The notes under the pieces were generated by a model. That model saw nothing but the letters and a program-made list of their open reading frames with translations, searched no databases and was not told the origin of the DNA. DNA of 51,789 bases from an uncultured Eubacteriales bacterium (GTDB lineage: Bacteria; Bacillota; Clostridia; Lachnospirales; Anaerotignaceae): NCBI GenBank assembly GCA_934256695.1, contig CAKQPE010000004.1:1-51789 (forward strand), read 5' to 3'. Positions 33,993 through 42,343 of this stretch are shown here, in pieces; the stretch's first letter is position 1; each line of letters opens with the position of its first letter. A program made the translations under genes and the position numbers.

Positions 33993-34265
33993 TTAACAGC
34001 CTCCTTTACAATTAAAATCTTTGCTCCAAGGCCAAGGGCAGTCGTCCCAGAGCCATTTGTCATCACACCTGTTTACAGAGCGGAATGAGCATACCGGACC
34101 TACAAGCTTTTCATACTTGCCTCTCAGAGCGTCTGCCGCTTTTACTATTTTATTATACTCGGCAATGGCTTCTTCGTTTTCAGGGTGGGTATCAAGAAAA
34201 AGTCCCAAATCAACTGCCATAAAGTCAAGCTCCATAAGCTTGGTTAAAATCATTTCGTTATCCAT
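33993..34265 (-). CDS. cotJB: spore coat protein CotJB
   Basis: The 90-residue protein has the CotJB pattern LMELDFMAVDLGLFLDTHPENEEA, EYNKIVKAADALRGKYE, GP and a C-terminal W-DDCPWPW segment, ending with a Cys-containing KGGC. In Bacillus it is encoded by the cotJABC operon and needed with CotJA and CotJC in an inner coat layer. It overlaps cotJA by 8 bp and is followed by the cotJC 5' part after 3 bp, with the cotJC ribosome binding site inside its last codons. Confidence 0.93.
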   Translation of the reverse strand: MDNEMILTKLMELDFMAVDLGLFLDTHPENEEAIAEYNKIVKAADALRGKYEKLVGPVCSFRSVNRCDDKWLWDDCPWPWSKDFNCKGGC

Positions 34266-34575
34266 TTATACCGCACCTCCCTATATTTGCCATTGTCTGG
34301 GACATTGTCTTGCTGTAGGGTATAACAAGATTTTTAAACACTGTACCTTCAGCAAGACTGTTTTGTTCACTCATAATATCAAAGTCTGTTTGGTACGGAA
34401 CATACGCTTCGGAAAGACCCGTTCTTTCCATAACACAGTCGTTGCAGTCCAAGATCTCATAGCAGAAATCATCGCTCTTTTCATCACATGGGCTAACCTG
34501 TTTTTTGCAGCTGCAATCGTCTGCTTTTCTTGTACAGCCACAGATTTTATAGTACTCGTCATATACCTGTTTCAT
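34258..34575 (-). CDS. cotJA: spore coat-associated protein CotJA
   Basis: The 105-residue protein ends with the CotJA signature LSEAYVPYQTDFDIMSEQNSLAEGTVFKNLVIPY (about residues 55-88). Its N-terminal half is Cys-rich (CGCTRKADDCSC, FCYEILDCNDC), more than in Bacillus CotJA, and may bind metal or form cross-links in the coat. It starts the cotJ operon; CAGGAGG precedes ATG 34575 and a mother-cell-type promoter lies upstream. Confidence 0.88.
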   Translation of the reverse strand: MKQVYDEYYKICGCTRKADDCSCKKQVSPCDEKSDDFCYEILDCNDCVMERTGLSEAYVPYQTDFDIMSEQNSLAEGTVFKNLVIPYSKTMSQTMANIGRCGING

Positions 34576-34606
34576 TGTCTGCCTCCTGTTTTTGTTTAAG
34601 CAATTA

Positions 34607-34634
34607 TATATTATGAAAAAAACAAAACAGTGTT
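34607..34634 (-). promoter_or_regulatory. mother-cell-type promoter of cotJABC
   Basis: On the minus strand AAC (34632-34634) is 16 bp from CATAATATA (34607-34615), matching the sigma-K form AC-N16-CATAnnnTA; the -10 also partly fits sigma-E. It ends about 31 bp upstream of ATG 34575. In Bacillus cotJ is sigma-E dependent, so the exact factor is uncertain. Confidence 0.5.
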
Positions 34635-34639
34635 ACAAA

Positions 34640-34901
34640 AATTATAAATTTATGGAACTGAAAGACCTTGGGGTTTCACCCCAAACCCTGAAAATTTTTT
34701 GAAAAAAATTTAGTAAAACTTTTGGTAAAATGCAATTTCATTGCATTTTTTGTAAATCCATTAACGGAAATTTTATAATTAACACCAAAATACCGTGACT
34801 TTGTCACGGTATTTTACTAAAAGTTTAGGTCAAGCCTTTTCAAAGGCTTGCAGGTGTGGACGGAGTCCACGGTTTTAATCAGTTCCATAAATTTATATTT
34901 A
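34640..34901. repeat. alpha element 3 (MITE-like), inverted
   Basis: This is close to the reverse complement of element 5 (46722-46984). It has H1 TTGGGGT/ACCCCAA, H2 AAATTTTT/AAAAATTT, TGCAAT/ATTGCA, a central segment, CCGTGAC/GTCACGG, CAAGCC/GGCTTG and GTGGAC/GTCCAC. Its right terminal repeat provides the TAA stop of the IclR gene (34899-34901). It fills the gap between cotJA and that gene. Confidence 0.88.
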
Positions 34902-35702
34902 TCCCATATATCCCATTGACCTCGAAATTTCAAGAGCCGTTTCCTTCAGTTTTTCTGCCGTCTGTTCAATTTTTTCGTTTTCTATTCTTCCTACAGGCAC
35001 AGATATGCTTATTCCGGATACAATCTTTCCTTCAAAGTTTCTTATAGGTGCAGCTATGCAGAAAACCTCCAATGACGCTTCTCTGTTGTCTATGGCATAT
35101 CCCTGTTTTCGCACCTTCGCTATTTCCTCAATAAGCTTGTCTTTGTCTGTTATTGAAAACTCCGTAAGACATTTGTTTTTTTCTCCGTTAAATACGGAAA
35201 TTATTTCTTCATCGGTCATATCACTTAAAAATAATTTTCCTATTCCCGTACAGTGGAGCGGTTCTCTCTCTCCTATAGTAACATTTGTTATAAGCTTGTG
35301 CCTGCAAAGTGACGGCTCCGGAAAAAATCGTTTAATTATAATCATTGAGTCGTTATTTTTTATACCTAAGTTTATTATCTCCCCAAAATAATTGCTCAGC
35401 CCATTTAGTGCAAATGTTATTTTTTCGGACTCCATATTATTTGTTGACGGTATATTGCACCCCAGACGGTATGCACCCCACCCAAGGCGATAATACATTC
35501 CGTCATTTATTTTTTCAACAAAATCATATTCTAAAAATGTATCCAAAAATCTGTGGACACTGCTTTTTACCATTCCCACGCCTTCGCTTATCTGCACCAG
35601 CGAAAGCCCCGATGATGTGGAATTATCTCTTATATATGTCAAAATATCTATTGCCTTTTCAAGAGTTTGTATAGGGTACTTAGCTCTGTATTTTTCTGCC
35701 AC
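34899..35702 (-). CDS. IclR-family transcriptional regulator
   Basis: The 267-residue protein has an N-terminal winged helix (about 12-75; TLEKAIDILTYI, LSLVQISEGVGMVKSSVHRFLDTF) and the C-terminal IclR effector domain (about 85-260; GKLFLSDM, DNREASLEVFCIAAPIRNFEGKIVSGISISVPVGRI). GTG 35702 is the start, preceded by AAGGAGG. IclR proteins usually control nearby catabolic genes in response to a small acid; the divergent UxaA/LarA-like cluster at 36189-38923 is the obvious candidate target. Confidence 0.93.
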   Translation of the reverse strand: MAEKYRAKYPIQTLEKAIDILTYIRDNSTSSGLSLVQISEGVGMVKSSVHRFLDTFLEYDFVEKINDGMYYRLGWGAYRLGCNIPSTNNMESEKITFALNGLSNYFGEIINLGIKNNDSMIIIKRFFPEPSLCRHKLITNVTIGEREPLHCTGIGKLFLSDMTDEEIISVFNGEKNKCLTEFSITDKDKLIEEIAKVRKQGYAIDNREASLEVFCIAAPIRNFEGKIVSGISISVPVGRIENEKIEQTAEKLKETALEISRSMGYMG

Positions 35703-35795
35703 ACTAATTCCTCCTTAATCAATAAATATCATTTTACATTTTTTTACACCTTATATCAAGTATAAGGCTATGACGAAAGCTAACGTCTTTTGGGA

Positions 35796-36047
35796 TTAAA
35801 TATAAATTTATCGGACTGATTAAAACCGTGGGACTCTGTCCCACAACCCTGCGATTTTTTGAAAAAAATCGAGTAAAACTTTTATCAAAACGCAATTACA
35901 TTGCGTTTTTCGGGAAAAAATATATTGAATTATTCCAAAAATACCATGGCTCTGCCATGGTATTTTACAAAAGTTTAGGTCAAGCCTTTTCAAAGGCTTG
36001 TGGGGTATTGGGGCAACGCCCCAAGGTCTTAGATAAATTTTTATTTA
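35796..36047. repeat. alpha element 4 (MITE-like)
   Basis: Nearly identical to element 2 (32712-32962), with the same hairpin series and both terminal repeats (left TAAATATAAATTTATCGG). It lies between the divergent IclR gene and the UxaA-like cluster, so it sits in a region expected to hold promoters of the latter. Positions 36048-36188 are A/T-rich and probably contain that promoter. Confidence 0.88.
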
Positions 36048-36188
36048 TCGTTTTATTTTTTTCTGTTGACAAAACTTTTATAAAATATTATATTTAACTT
36101 ATAAAAACAGAATAGCGTTCTGTTTTTCACATTTAAATAAATATATTGATATATCAGCAAATAATATTTAGTTTTTGTGGAGGTTTAT

Positions 36189-36482
36189 ATGAGAAAAGCC
36201 ATTCTTCTAAACAGTAACGATAATGTTGCTACCCTTCTGGACAATACCTTCGCCAACGAAGATATTGAAATTATTGATACCAAAAACAGTGTTATTTCCG
36301 TTATCCGTTCTCTTGATTTTATACCGAGAGGACACAAAATAGCACTAAAAAATATTCCCGAAGGCGAAAACATAATAAAATACGGCTTTGTTATAGGCTG
36401 TGCAACAAAAGATATAAAACCGTGTCAATATGTTCATGTTCATAATTTATCCAGTTTAAGAGGACGAGGTGATCTGGCTTGA
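36189..36482 (+). CDS. UxaA-family small subunit (SAF domain)
   Basis: The 97-residue product starts at ATG 36189 (MRKAILLN), preceded by GGAGG. It matches the N-terminal SAF-domain part of altronate/galactarate dehydratase-type enzymes (IPRGHKIALKNIPEGENIIKYGFVIGCATKDIKPCQYVHVHNL). In split forms, as in SuyA/UxaA-N, this small subunit works with the large subunit encoded directly downstream. Its TGA overlaps the start TTG of the large subunit. The substrate is a sugar acid or another 2,3-hydroxy acid; not determined by the sequence. Confidence 0.88.
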   Translation: MRKAILLNSNDNVATLLDNTFANEDIEIIDTKNSVISVIRSLDFIPRGHKIALKNIPEGENIIKYGFVIGCATKDIKPCQYVHVHNLSSLRGRGDLA

Positions 36483-37639
36483 AAATAAAAATGTATAAAA
36501 GAGAAAACGGTACATACGGCATAAGAAACCGCATAGCGGTAATACCTACCGTTGCCTGTGTAAATCATATTGCCCAATCCATAGCGGAAAAAATACCTTC
36601 TGCCGACGCTTACACACACCCTTACGGCTGTGACCAGCTTGGCTCCGACGGAAAGCTTTCCTTCGACTGCCTTAAAGCCATGGGTATCCACCCAAATAAC
36701 GGTGCCGTTCTTGTTGTCGGTCTTGGTTGTGAAGAAATCATTCCAAACGACCTTTACAAGGCAATAAAAGCCCAACAGCCCAATACCAAATGTATCGTTA
36801 TGCAGGAAGTCGGCGGAACAACAAAAACTGTTGAAACAGGTGTTGAGATATGCCGCAAATTTGAAGAAATCCTTACCGAAACGGAAAAAGTCGAAACGGA
36901 TATATCAAACCTTACCGTAGGTCTGGAATGCGGCGGTTCCGATTTTACATCAGGCATAGCCTCCAACCCTTCTCTTGGAATTTTTGCCGAAAAACTCTGC
37001 TCCCTTGGCGGAAAAATAGTTTTCGGCGAAACAACGGAGCTTATGGGAGCGGAAGACATAATAAAAGACCTTTGTGAAAAAGAAGAAATATACGATTTTA
37101 TAGTTTCAAAAATAAAAAAAGTTGAAAAAACAGCCATAGACATGAAGGTTGACTTGCGTGGAACACAGCCGTCTGTAGGCAATATAGAAGGCGGGCTTAC
37201 AACAATAGAGGAAAAATCTCTCGGCGGAATCTGCAAAATAGGCTCAAACAAAATTGTTGATGCTGTCGAGTTTGGCTCAAAGGCAACAAAAAAAGGCGTA
37301 ACTTTCGTTGATACACCTGGCAACGATATTGCCTGTACATTGGGACTTTGCACCGCAGGAGCACAGCTTATCATATTCACTACCGGCAGAGGAACACCTA
37401 TGGGCTTTGCCGCCGCACCTGTTATTAAAGTAACGGCAAACTCGGCTATGGCAAAGCTTATGGAAGAAAACATAGATATAGATTTATCGGATATAGTGGA
37501 AGGCAAATTATCTGTATCCGAAGGTGGAAAAAATGTTTTTGAAAAGGTTGTTTCCGTTGCCAACGGAGAAGAAGCCTGTGCCGAAAAGCTTGGCCACAGA
37601 GAATTTTCACTTTACAGAATTTCACCTATTTTAACATAA
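36479..37639 (+). CDS. UxaA-family large subunit, dehydratase/lyase
   Basis: The 386-residue protein shows the family motifs YGIRNRIAVIPTVACVNH, HPYGCDQLGSD, ALVVGLGCE-type VLVVGLGCEE, the signature LECGGSDFTSGIASNPSLG (about residues 142-160), and DTPGNDIACTLGLCTAGAQLIIFTTGRGTPMG. The family includes altronate and galactarate dehydratases and (2R)-sulfolactate sulfo-lyase beta subunit. It starts with TTG 36479 in a TTGA overlap with the small subunit. Together with the LarA-like gene 15 bp downstream it suggests a pathway for a hydroxylated acid. Confidence 0.9.
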   Translation: MKIKMYKRENGTYGIRNRIAVIPTVACVNHIAQSIAEKIPSADAYTHPYGCDQLGSDGKLSFDCLKAMGIHPNNGAVLVVGLGCEEIIPNDLYKAIKAQQPNTKCIVMQEVGGTTKTVETGVEICRKFEEILTETEKVETDISNLTVGLECGGSDFTSGIASNPSLGIFAEKLCSLGGKIVFGETTELMGAEDIIKDLCEKEEIYDFIVSKIKKVEKTAIDMKVDLRGTQPSVGNIEGGLTTIEEKSLGGICKIGSNKIVDAVEFGSKATKKGVTFVDTPGNDIACTLGLCTAGAQLIIFTTGRGTPMGFAAAPVIKVTANSAMAKLMEENIDIDLSDIVEGKLSVSEGGKNVFEKVVSVANGEEACAEKLGHREFSLYRISPILT

Positions 37640-37654
37640 AAAGGAGTGTGCGAA

Positions 37655-38923
37655 ATGTTTCCCAAATTCAGAATTATAAGACAGATACACCCGGCAGAAA
37701 AGCTGGATAATATTAAAGAAACCGTAGAAAAAGCCGTTTCTTCAATTAATTACGATTTAATAGATTTAAAAGGTAAAACCGTAGGCATAGCTGTCGGAAG
37801 CCGTGGCATAAGCAATATATGCGAAATAGTAAAATCGACTGTGGATATTGTCAAAAAAAGCGGTGGAAATCCTGTTGTTTTTGCGGCTATGGGAAGTCAC
37901 GGCGGCGGTACTGCCCAAGGACAGAAAGAAGTTCTTGCCTCTCTTGGAATAACGGAAGAAACCGTCGGCTGTAAAATAAAAACCTGTGCCGAAAGTATTC
38001 TCTACGGCACAACGGAAAATGATATGCCTGTATACGGCAATCCCCTTCCACTTGAATTTGACCGTGTAATACTTATAAACCGTATAAAACAGCACACCGA
38101 TTTTGAGGATATAACCGAAAGCGGAATATTAAAGCTTATGGCAATAGGCATAGGCAATCCTGTAGGTGCAAGAAATATCCATTCAAATGCTTTGCGAATA
38201 GGCTACGGTGCGGCTATACGTGACGCAGGTCAGCTTATACTTAAAAAACTCCCTGTTGCCTTTGCCGTTGCAATTACAGAAAATTGGAAGCATGAAACAA
38301 ACAAAATAGAAGCAACTCTGCCTTGTGACCTTCTTGATACGGAAATACGCCTTCTTGCGGAAGTTAAAGAAAAAGCTGTCAGATTGCCTTCTGATATTCT
38401 CGATTCATTAATAGTTCTTGAGGCAGGGAAGAATATTTCCGGTACGTGCATAGATACAAAGGTTGCCGGAAGAATTATGATTGCAGGTCAGAAAGAGCCG
38501 GAAAAGCCTAAAATAAAAACAATAGCAGCACTCAGTTTTACGGAAGAATCTCACGGGAACGCCATGGGACTCGGCATAGCCGATGTTATAACAAAAAAAG
38601 CTTATGACAACATAGATATTACCGCTACTTCACTTACGGGAATAACATCTTCATGCCTTCTCCAGTCCAAAATACCTTGTGTCGCACCTGATGATTATAT
38701 GGCATTTGACGTTGCCTTTACCGCTTCGGGAATTAAAAATCCTGCCGACAGCAAAGCCGTAATAATCAAAAACACCAATGCCCTTGAATATATGGCGGTA
38801 AGCGAAAAATTATATGAGGAAATAAAAGACAGACCTAATATAGAAACACTGACACCGTTCTTTGACCTTACCTTTGACGAGTCAAAGGCTCTTGACACAG
38901 AAGAAATAAAGAAATATCTTTAA
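37655..38923 (+). CDS. LarA/DUF2088-family protein (lactate-racemase-like)
   Basis: ATG 37655 (MFPKFR) with AAGGAG 8 bp upstream is preferred to the longer GTG frame. The 422-residue protein resembles the N-terminal lactate racemase domain of LarA (AVGSRGISNI, GSHGGGTAQGQKEVLASLG, ILINRIKQHTDFEDITESGILKLMAIGIGN, with conserved His residues). True LarA needs a nickel-pincer cofactor made by LarBCE, which are not in this window. Members outside LarA act on other hydroxyacids. It is the third gene of the IclR-linked cluster and probably epimerises or modifies the same acid. Confidence 0.82.
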   Translation: MFPKFRIIRQIHPAEKLDNIKETVEKAVSSINYDLIDLKGKTVGIAVGSRGISNICEIVKSTVDIVKKSGGNPVVFAAMGSHGGGTAQGQKEVLASLGITEETVGCKIKTCAESILYGTTENDMPVYGNPLPLEFDRVILINRIKQHTDFEDITESGILKLMAIGIGNPVGARNIHSNALRIGYGAAIRDAGQLILKKLPVAFAVAITENWKHETNKIEATLPCDLLDTEIRLLAEVKEKAVRLPSDILDSLIVLEAGKNISGTCIDTKVAGRIMIAGQKEPEKPKIKTIAALSFTEESHGNAMGLGIADVITKKAYDNIDITATSLTGITSSCLLQSKIPCVAPDDYMAFDVAFTASGIKNPADSKAVIIKNTNALEYMAVSEKLYEEIKDRPNIETLTPFFDLTFDESKALDTEEIKKYL

Positions 38924-38984
38924 GACCTTGGGGGTTCACCACAAACCCCGACAATTTTTCGGAAAAAATTGAGTAAAACTTTTA
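38924..38984. repeat. half alpha element after the LarA-like gene
   Basis: An H1 variant TTGGGGGTTCACCACAAACCCC, H2 CAATTTTT/AAAAATTG and the spacer GAGTAAAACTTTTAATAAAA run into the terminator at 38985. Confidence 0.7.
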
Positions 38985-39027
38985 ATAAAAATCCATTCAA
39001 AGAAAATACCTTTGAATGGATTTTTTA
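38985..39027. terminator. intrinsic terminator after the LarA-like gene
   Basis: AATCCATTCAAAG and CTTTGAATGGATT form the stem around AAAATAC, followed by a T-run. It occupies the H3 position of the half alpha element. Confidence 0.85.
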
Positions 39028-39230
39028 AGTTAAATGTAAATTTATCGTTGATAAACCCCTCAGTCACAGCAAGCTGTGACTGAGGGGTTTGCCTTCTCCC
39101 GGGAGAAGGTGTTGAGCAAAGCGAAACGGATGAGGGAAAACAATAAAATAAATTATAGAAAACCCATAATTTATAATAAAAACAATCCCTCATCCGTCAC
39201 TTCGTGACACCTTCCCCCAAGGGAAGGCTT
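39028..39230. repeat. gamma-family repeat copy 2 with alpha-like end
   Basis: An alpha-like end (TAAATGTAAATTTATCG, 39031-39047) is followed by ACCCCTCAGTCACAGC/GCTGTGACTGAGGGGT, GCCTTCTCCCGGGAGAAGG, and later CCCTCATCCGTCACTTCGTGAC and CTTCCCCCAAGGGAAG. It fills the gap to nrdG. No gene is encoded. Confidence 0.75.
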
Positions 39231-39276
39231 TAAATTCAATAAATTTTATATTAATTACAAAATCCTATAGTTTGAT

Positions 39277-39795
39277 TTATTCTTCCCAGAGAACAACTTT
39301 GCCCTCTGCCGCTGTTTTCTTCATATCTATAAGTCTCTGGTTGCTGCTTCCTCTGAATTTAAGGCTTATATCCTTCTTATCCTCAACAAACCGTCCGTCT
39401 ACCAACACATCTATAAGAGAAAGCAGTTCTTTTGTATTTTTGGTATTTGCTCGGCTGTTTCCCATTATTTCTTCGTAAGTAAAACCGGAAAAACACCATA
39501 TATCTTTGTCGTTAAGTTCATTTCTTACTCTATTGCAAAGGTGAATAAGCCTTTCCTGATTTTCCGGCTCAAACGGTTCTCCGCCGAGTATTGTAAGTCC
39601 TCGCACATAGCTTTTGGAAAGAGCATCTATTATTTCATCTTCAACTGCCGGTGTAAACTCTTTTCCGTAATCAAAATCCCATGTAAACTCATTAAAACAG
39701 TTTTTACAGTGATGTCTGCAGCCTGAAACAAAAAGTGATACTCTTACACCTATGCCGTTTGCTATATCTGTTTTTTTTATTTCTCCATAATTCAT
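39277..39795 (-). CDS. nrdG: anaerobic ribonucleotide reductase activating protein
   Basis: NrdG is a radical-SAM enzyme that installs the glycyl radical on NrdD. The 172-residue protein has the [4Fe-4S] motif CRHHCKNC (Cys at about 30, 34, 37), then FNEFTWDFDYGKEF and the glycine-rich LTILGGEPFEPEN. Length is typical. It follows nrdD by 13 bp in one operon. Confidence 0.95.
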   Translation of the reverse strand: MNYGEIKKTDIANGIGVRVSLFVSGCRHHCKNCFNEFTWDFDYGKEFTPAVEDEIIDALSKSYVRGLTILGGEPFEPENQERLIHLCNRVRNELNDKDIWCFSGFTYEEIMGNSRANTKNTKELLSLIDVLVDGRFVEDKKDISLKFRGSSNQRLIDMKKTAAEGKVVLWEE

Positions 39796-39808
39796 ATTAA
39801 AAACCTTC

Positions 39809-41986
39809 TTATAAATGAAGAACTCTCTCTTTTATTTCCTGTGTTCTTCCCTGATTCCAAAACTGTGTGCCGATATAGCCGCAGGTACGTCTTGCAACAT
39901 TCATTTTCGACTGGTCACGGTTTTTGCAGTTCGGGCACTCCCATACAAGCTTACCGTCTTTATCGTTAACTATCTGTATTTCGCCTTCATAGCCACATTC
40001 CTGACAATAATCGCTCTTTGTATTAAGCTCCGCATATACAATATTATCGTATATAAACTGTATAACGCTTATTACGGCTTCAATATTGTTCTGCATATTA
40101 GGTACTTCAATATAGCTTATTGCACCACCGGGTGAAAGTGCCTGAAACTTAGACTCAAAGGAAAGCTTTGTAAATGCATCTATCTCCTCTGATACATGAA
40201 CATGATAGCTGTTTGTTATATAATTCTTGTCAGTAATGCCCGGTACTATACCAAAACGTTTCTGTAAGCACTGTGCAAACTTATAAGTTGTACTTTCAAG
40301 GGGTGTGCCGTAAATACTGAAGTCTATATTTTCCTTTTCCTTCCATCTCTTGCAGGCTGCATTTAAATATTCCATAACGGAAAGTGCAAAAGGCTCTGCT
40401 TTAGGGTCCGTATGAGAAAGGCCTGTCATATATTTTACACATTCATAAAGTCCCGCATAACCAAGGGATATGGTTGAATATCCGCCATAGAGAAGTTTAT
40501 CTATAGTCTCGCCTTTTTTAAGTCTTGCCAAAGCACCGTTCTGCCAAAGTATCGGTGCAACATCTGATACTGTGCCTTTAAGCCTGTTGTGACGGCACAT
40601 TAAAGCTCTGTAGCAAAGGTCAAGTCTTTCATCAAATATCTTCCAGAACTTTTCCTTATCTCCGCCGGAAGAAAGAGCTATATCAACAAGGTTTAATGTA
40701 ACTACACCCTGATTAAATCTTCCGTAGTACTTAGGCTTTCCGTTTTCATCAACATACGGTGTAAGGAAGCTGCGGCAGCCCATACAGGTATAGCAATGGC
40801 CCTCGCCGTTTTTATCCACTTTAAGCTCAAGCATTTTCTTTTCGGATATATAATCCGGCACCATTCTTTTGGCTGTACACTTTGCCGCAAGCTCTGTAAG
40901 GTAATAATACGGTGTATCCTTTGTTATATTATCCTCCTCAAGAACGTAAATAAGCTTAGGGAATGCAGGTGTAATCCATATTCCGTCCTCGTTTTTTACA
41001 CCCTGATAACGCTGTTTAAGAACTTCCTCTATAATAAGGGCAAGATCCTTTTTCTCTTTTTCGTCCTTAGCCTCGTTAAGATACATAAAAACAGTAACAA
41101 AAGGTGCCTGTCCGTTTGTTGTCATAAGTGTAACTACCTGATACTGTATTGTCTGAACACCCTTGCATATTTCATCATGGAGTCTTTTTTCAACTATTTC
41201 ATCTATTTTTTCTTCCGAAACATCTGCATCTATAAGCTTGATTTCGGATATAACATCTTTTTTTATTTTCTCACGGCTTATCTGCACAAAAGGTGCCAGA
41301 TGAGTAAGGCTTATGCTCTGTCCGCCGTACTGAGAACTTGCAACCTGTGCTATAATCTGGGTTGCAATATTGCAGGCAGTGGAAAATGTATGCGGTTTCT
41401 CAATAAGTGTTCCGCTTATTACAGTACCGTTCTGGAGCATATCCTCAAGATTTACAAGGTCACAGTTATGCATATGCTGTGCAAAATAGTCTGCATCATG
41501 GAAATGTATAATTCCCTGCTCATGAGCATCTACTATGTCTTTAGGCAACAGCATTCTCTTTGTAATATCCTTGCTTACTTCTCCTGCCATATAGTCTCTC
41601 TGCACACTGTTTACGGTAGGATTTTTATTTGAGTTTTCCTGTTTAACTTCTTCGTTAGAACATTCGATAAGGCTCATTATCTTATCGTCTGTTGAGTTTG
41701 CTTTTCTTATAAGAGCTCTCTGGTATCTGTAAGTTATATATTTTCTGGCAACAGAAAAAGCCTGTTCGCTCATTATACTTTCTTCAACCATGTCCTGTAT
41801 TTCTTCTACTCCCGGAGCTCTGTTCATGCCAAGACATGCTGTTTCTATATTTTTTGCAATTTTGTCAATCTGCTCAGGTGTAAGTCTTTCAGATGACACA
41901 GCTTCTCCATTAGCCTTCTGTATTGCCATACGTATTTTTGCAATATCAAAAACCGCCTCTGTGCCATTTCTCTTAATAATTTTCAT
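39809..41986 (-). CDS. nrdD: anaerobic ribonucleoside-triphosphate reductase
   Basis: NrdD reduces ribonucleoside triphosphates to deoxy forms under anaerobiosis. The start ATG 41986 (MKIIKRNGTEAVFD) is chosen because TAGGAGA precedes it. The 725-residue protein has an N-terminal ATP-cone (1-95), the catalytic barrel with THLAPFVQISREK, CYTCMGCRSFL, STISLGYAGLYE, FSIYGTPLESTTYKF, a C-terminal zinc site CQECGYEG...CPNCKNRD and the glycyl-radical motif RTCGYIG with Gly at about 703. Paired NrdR boxes lie in its promoter. Confidence 0.97.
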   Translation of the reverse strand: MKIIKRNGTEAVFDIAKIRMAIQKANGEAVSSERLTPEQIDKIAKNIETACLGMNRAPGVEEIQDMVEESIMSEQAFSVARKYITYRYQRALIRKANSTDDKIMSLIECSNEEVKQENSNKNPTVNSVQRDYMAGEVSKDITKRMLLPKDIVDAHEQGIIHFHDADYFAQHMHNCDLVNLEDMLQNGTVISGTLIEKPHTFSTACNIATQIIAQVASSQYGGQSISLTHLAPFVQISREKIKKDVISEIKLIDADVSEEKIDEIVEKRLHDEICKGVQTIQYQVVTLMTTNGQAPFVTVFMYLNEAKDEKEKKDLALIIEEVLKQRYQGVKNEDGIWITPAFPKLIYVLEEDNITKDTPYYYLTELAAKCTAKRMVPDYISEKKMLELKVDKNGEGHCYTCMGCRSFLTPYVDENGKPKYYGRFNQGVVTLNLVDIALSSGGDKEKFWKIFDERLDLCYRALMCRHNRLKGTVSDVAPILWQNGALARLKKGETIDKLLYGGYSTISLGYAGLYECVKYMTGLSHTDPKAEPFALSVMEYLNAACKRWKEKENIDFSIYGTPLESTTYKFAQCLQKRFGIVPGITDKNYITNSYHVHVSEEIDAFTKLSFESKFQALSPGGAISYIEVPNMQNNIEAVISVIQFIYDNIVYAELNTKSDYCQECGYEGEIQIVNDKDGKLVWECPNCKNRDQSKMNVARRTCGYIGTQFWNQGRTQEIKERVLHL

Positions 41987-42068
41987 TGTTCCATCGTCTC
42001 CTAAAATAAATCCCAAACTCTTTTCAAGCGTTTGCCCAAAATACCGTTCTCACATAGTCGCATATTCA

Positions 42069-42116
42069 ATTATACTATATCTTGTGCTTTTTTCAAGCGA
42101 TTTACACAATATCTAT
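42069..42116 (-). promoter_or_regulatory. nrdDG promoter with two NrdR boxes
   Basis: On the minus strand TTGAAA (42091-42096) and TATAAT (42069-42074) are 16 bp apart. The first NrdR-like core CAAGATATAG (42075-42084, plus strand CTATATCTTG) lies between them; it matches CWATATATWG at 9 of 10 positions. The second, CAATATCTAT (42107-42116), matches 8 of 10. Their centres are 32 bp apart, three helical turns, the usual arrangement for cooperative NrdR binding. The rest of the 357-bp gap (42117-42343) holds only scattered short palindromes such as GCAAAAATTGCAATTTTTGC. Confidence 0.75.
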
Positions 42117-42343
42117 TTTTTTATGTAAGTTACACAAAATTAAAAAACGCAAGAGCAAAAATTGCAATTTTTGCTGAAACCTTAAAAGTCCCAAAAATCA
42201 AAGCCTTAACCGCAAAAGCGGAAAAGACTTCGATAGGTTAGGTAAAATAATTAAGTTTGTCAAGCATTAATATTACCCAAAAAACTATTAACACAATAAT
42301 CAATTTTATATGTTTAATACCATGGCAGATTTTGTCCCAAAAC

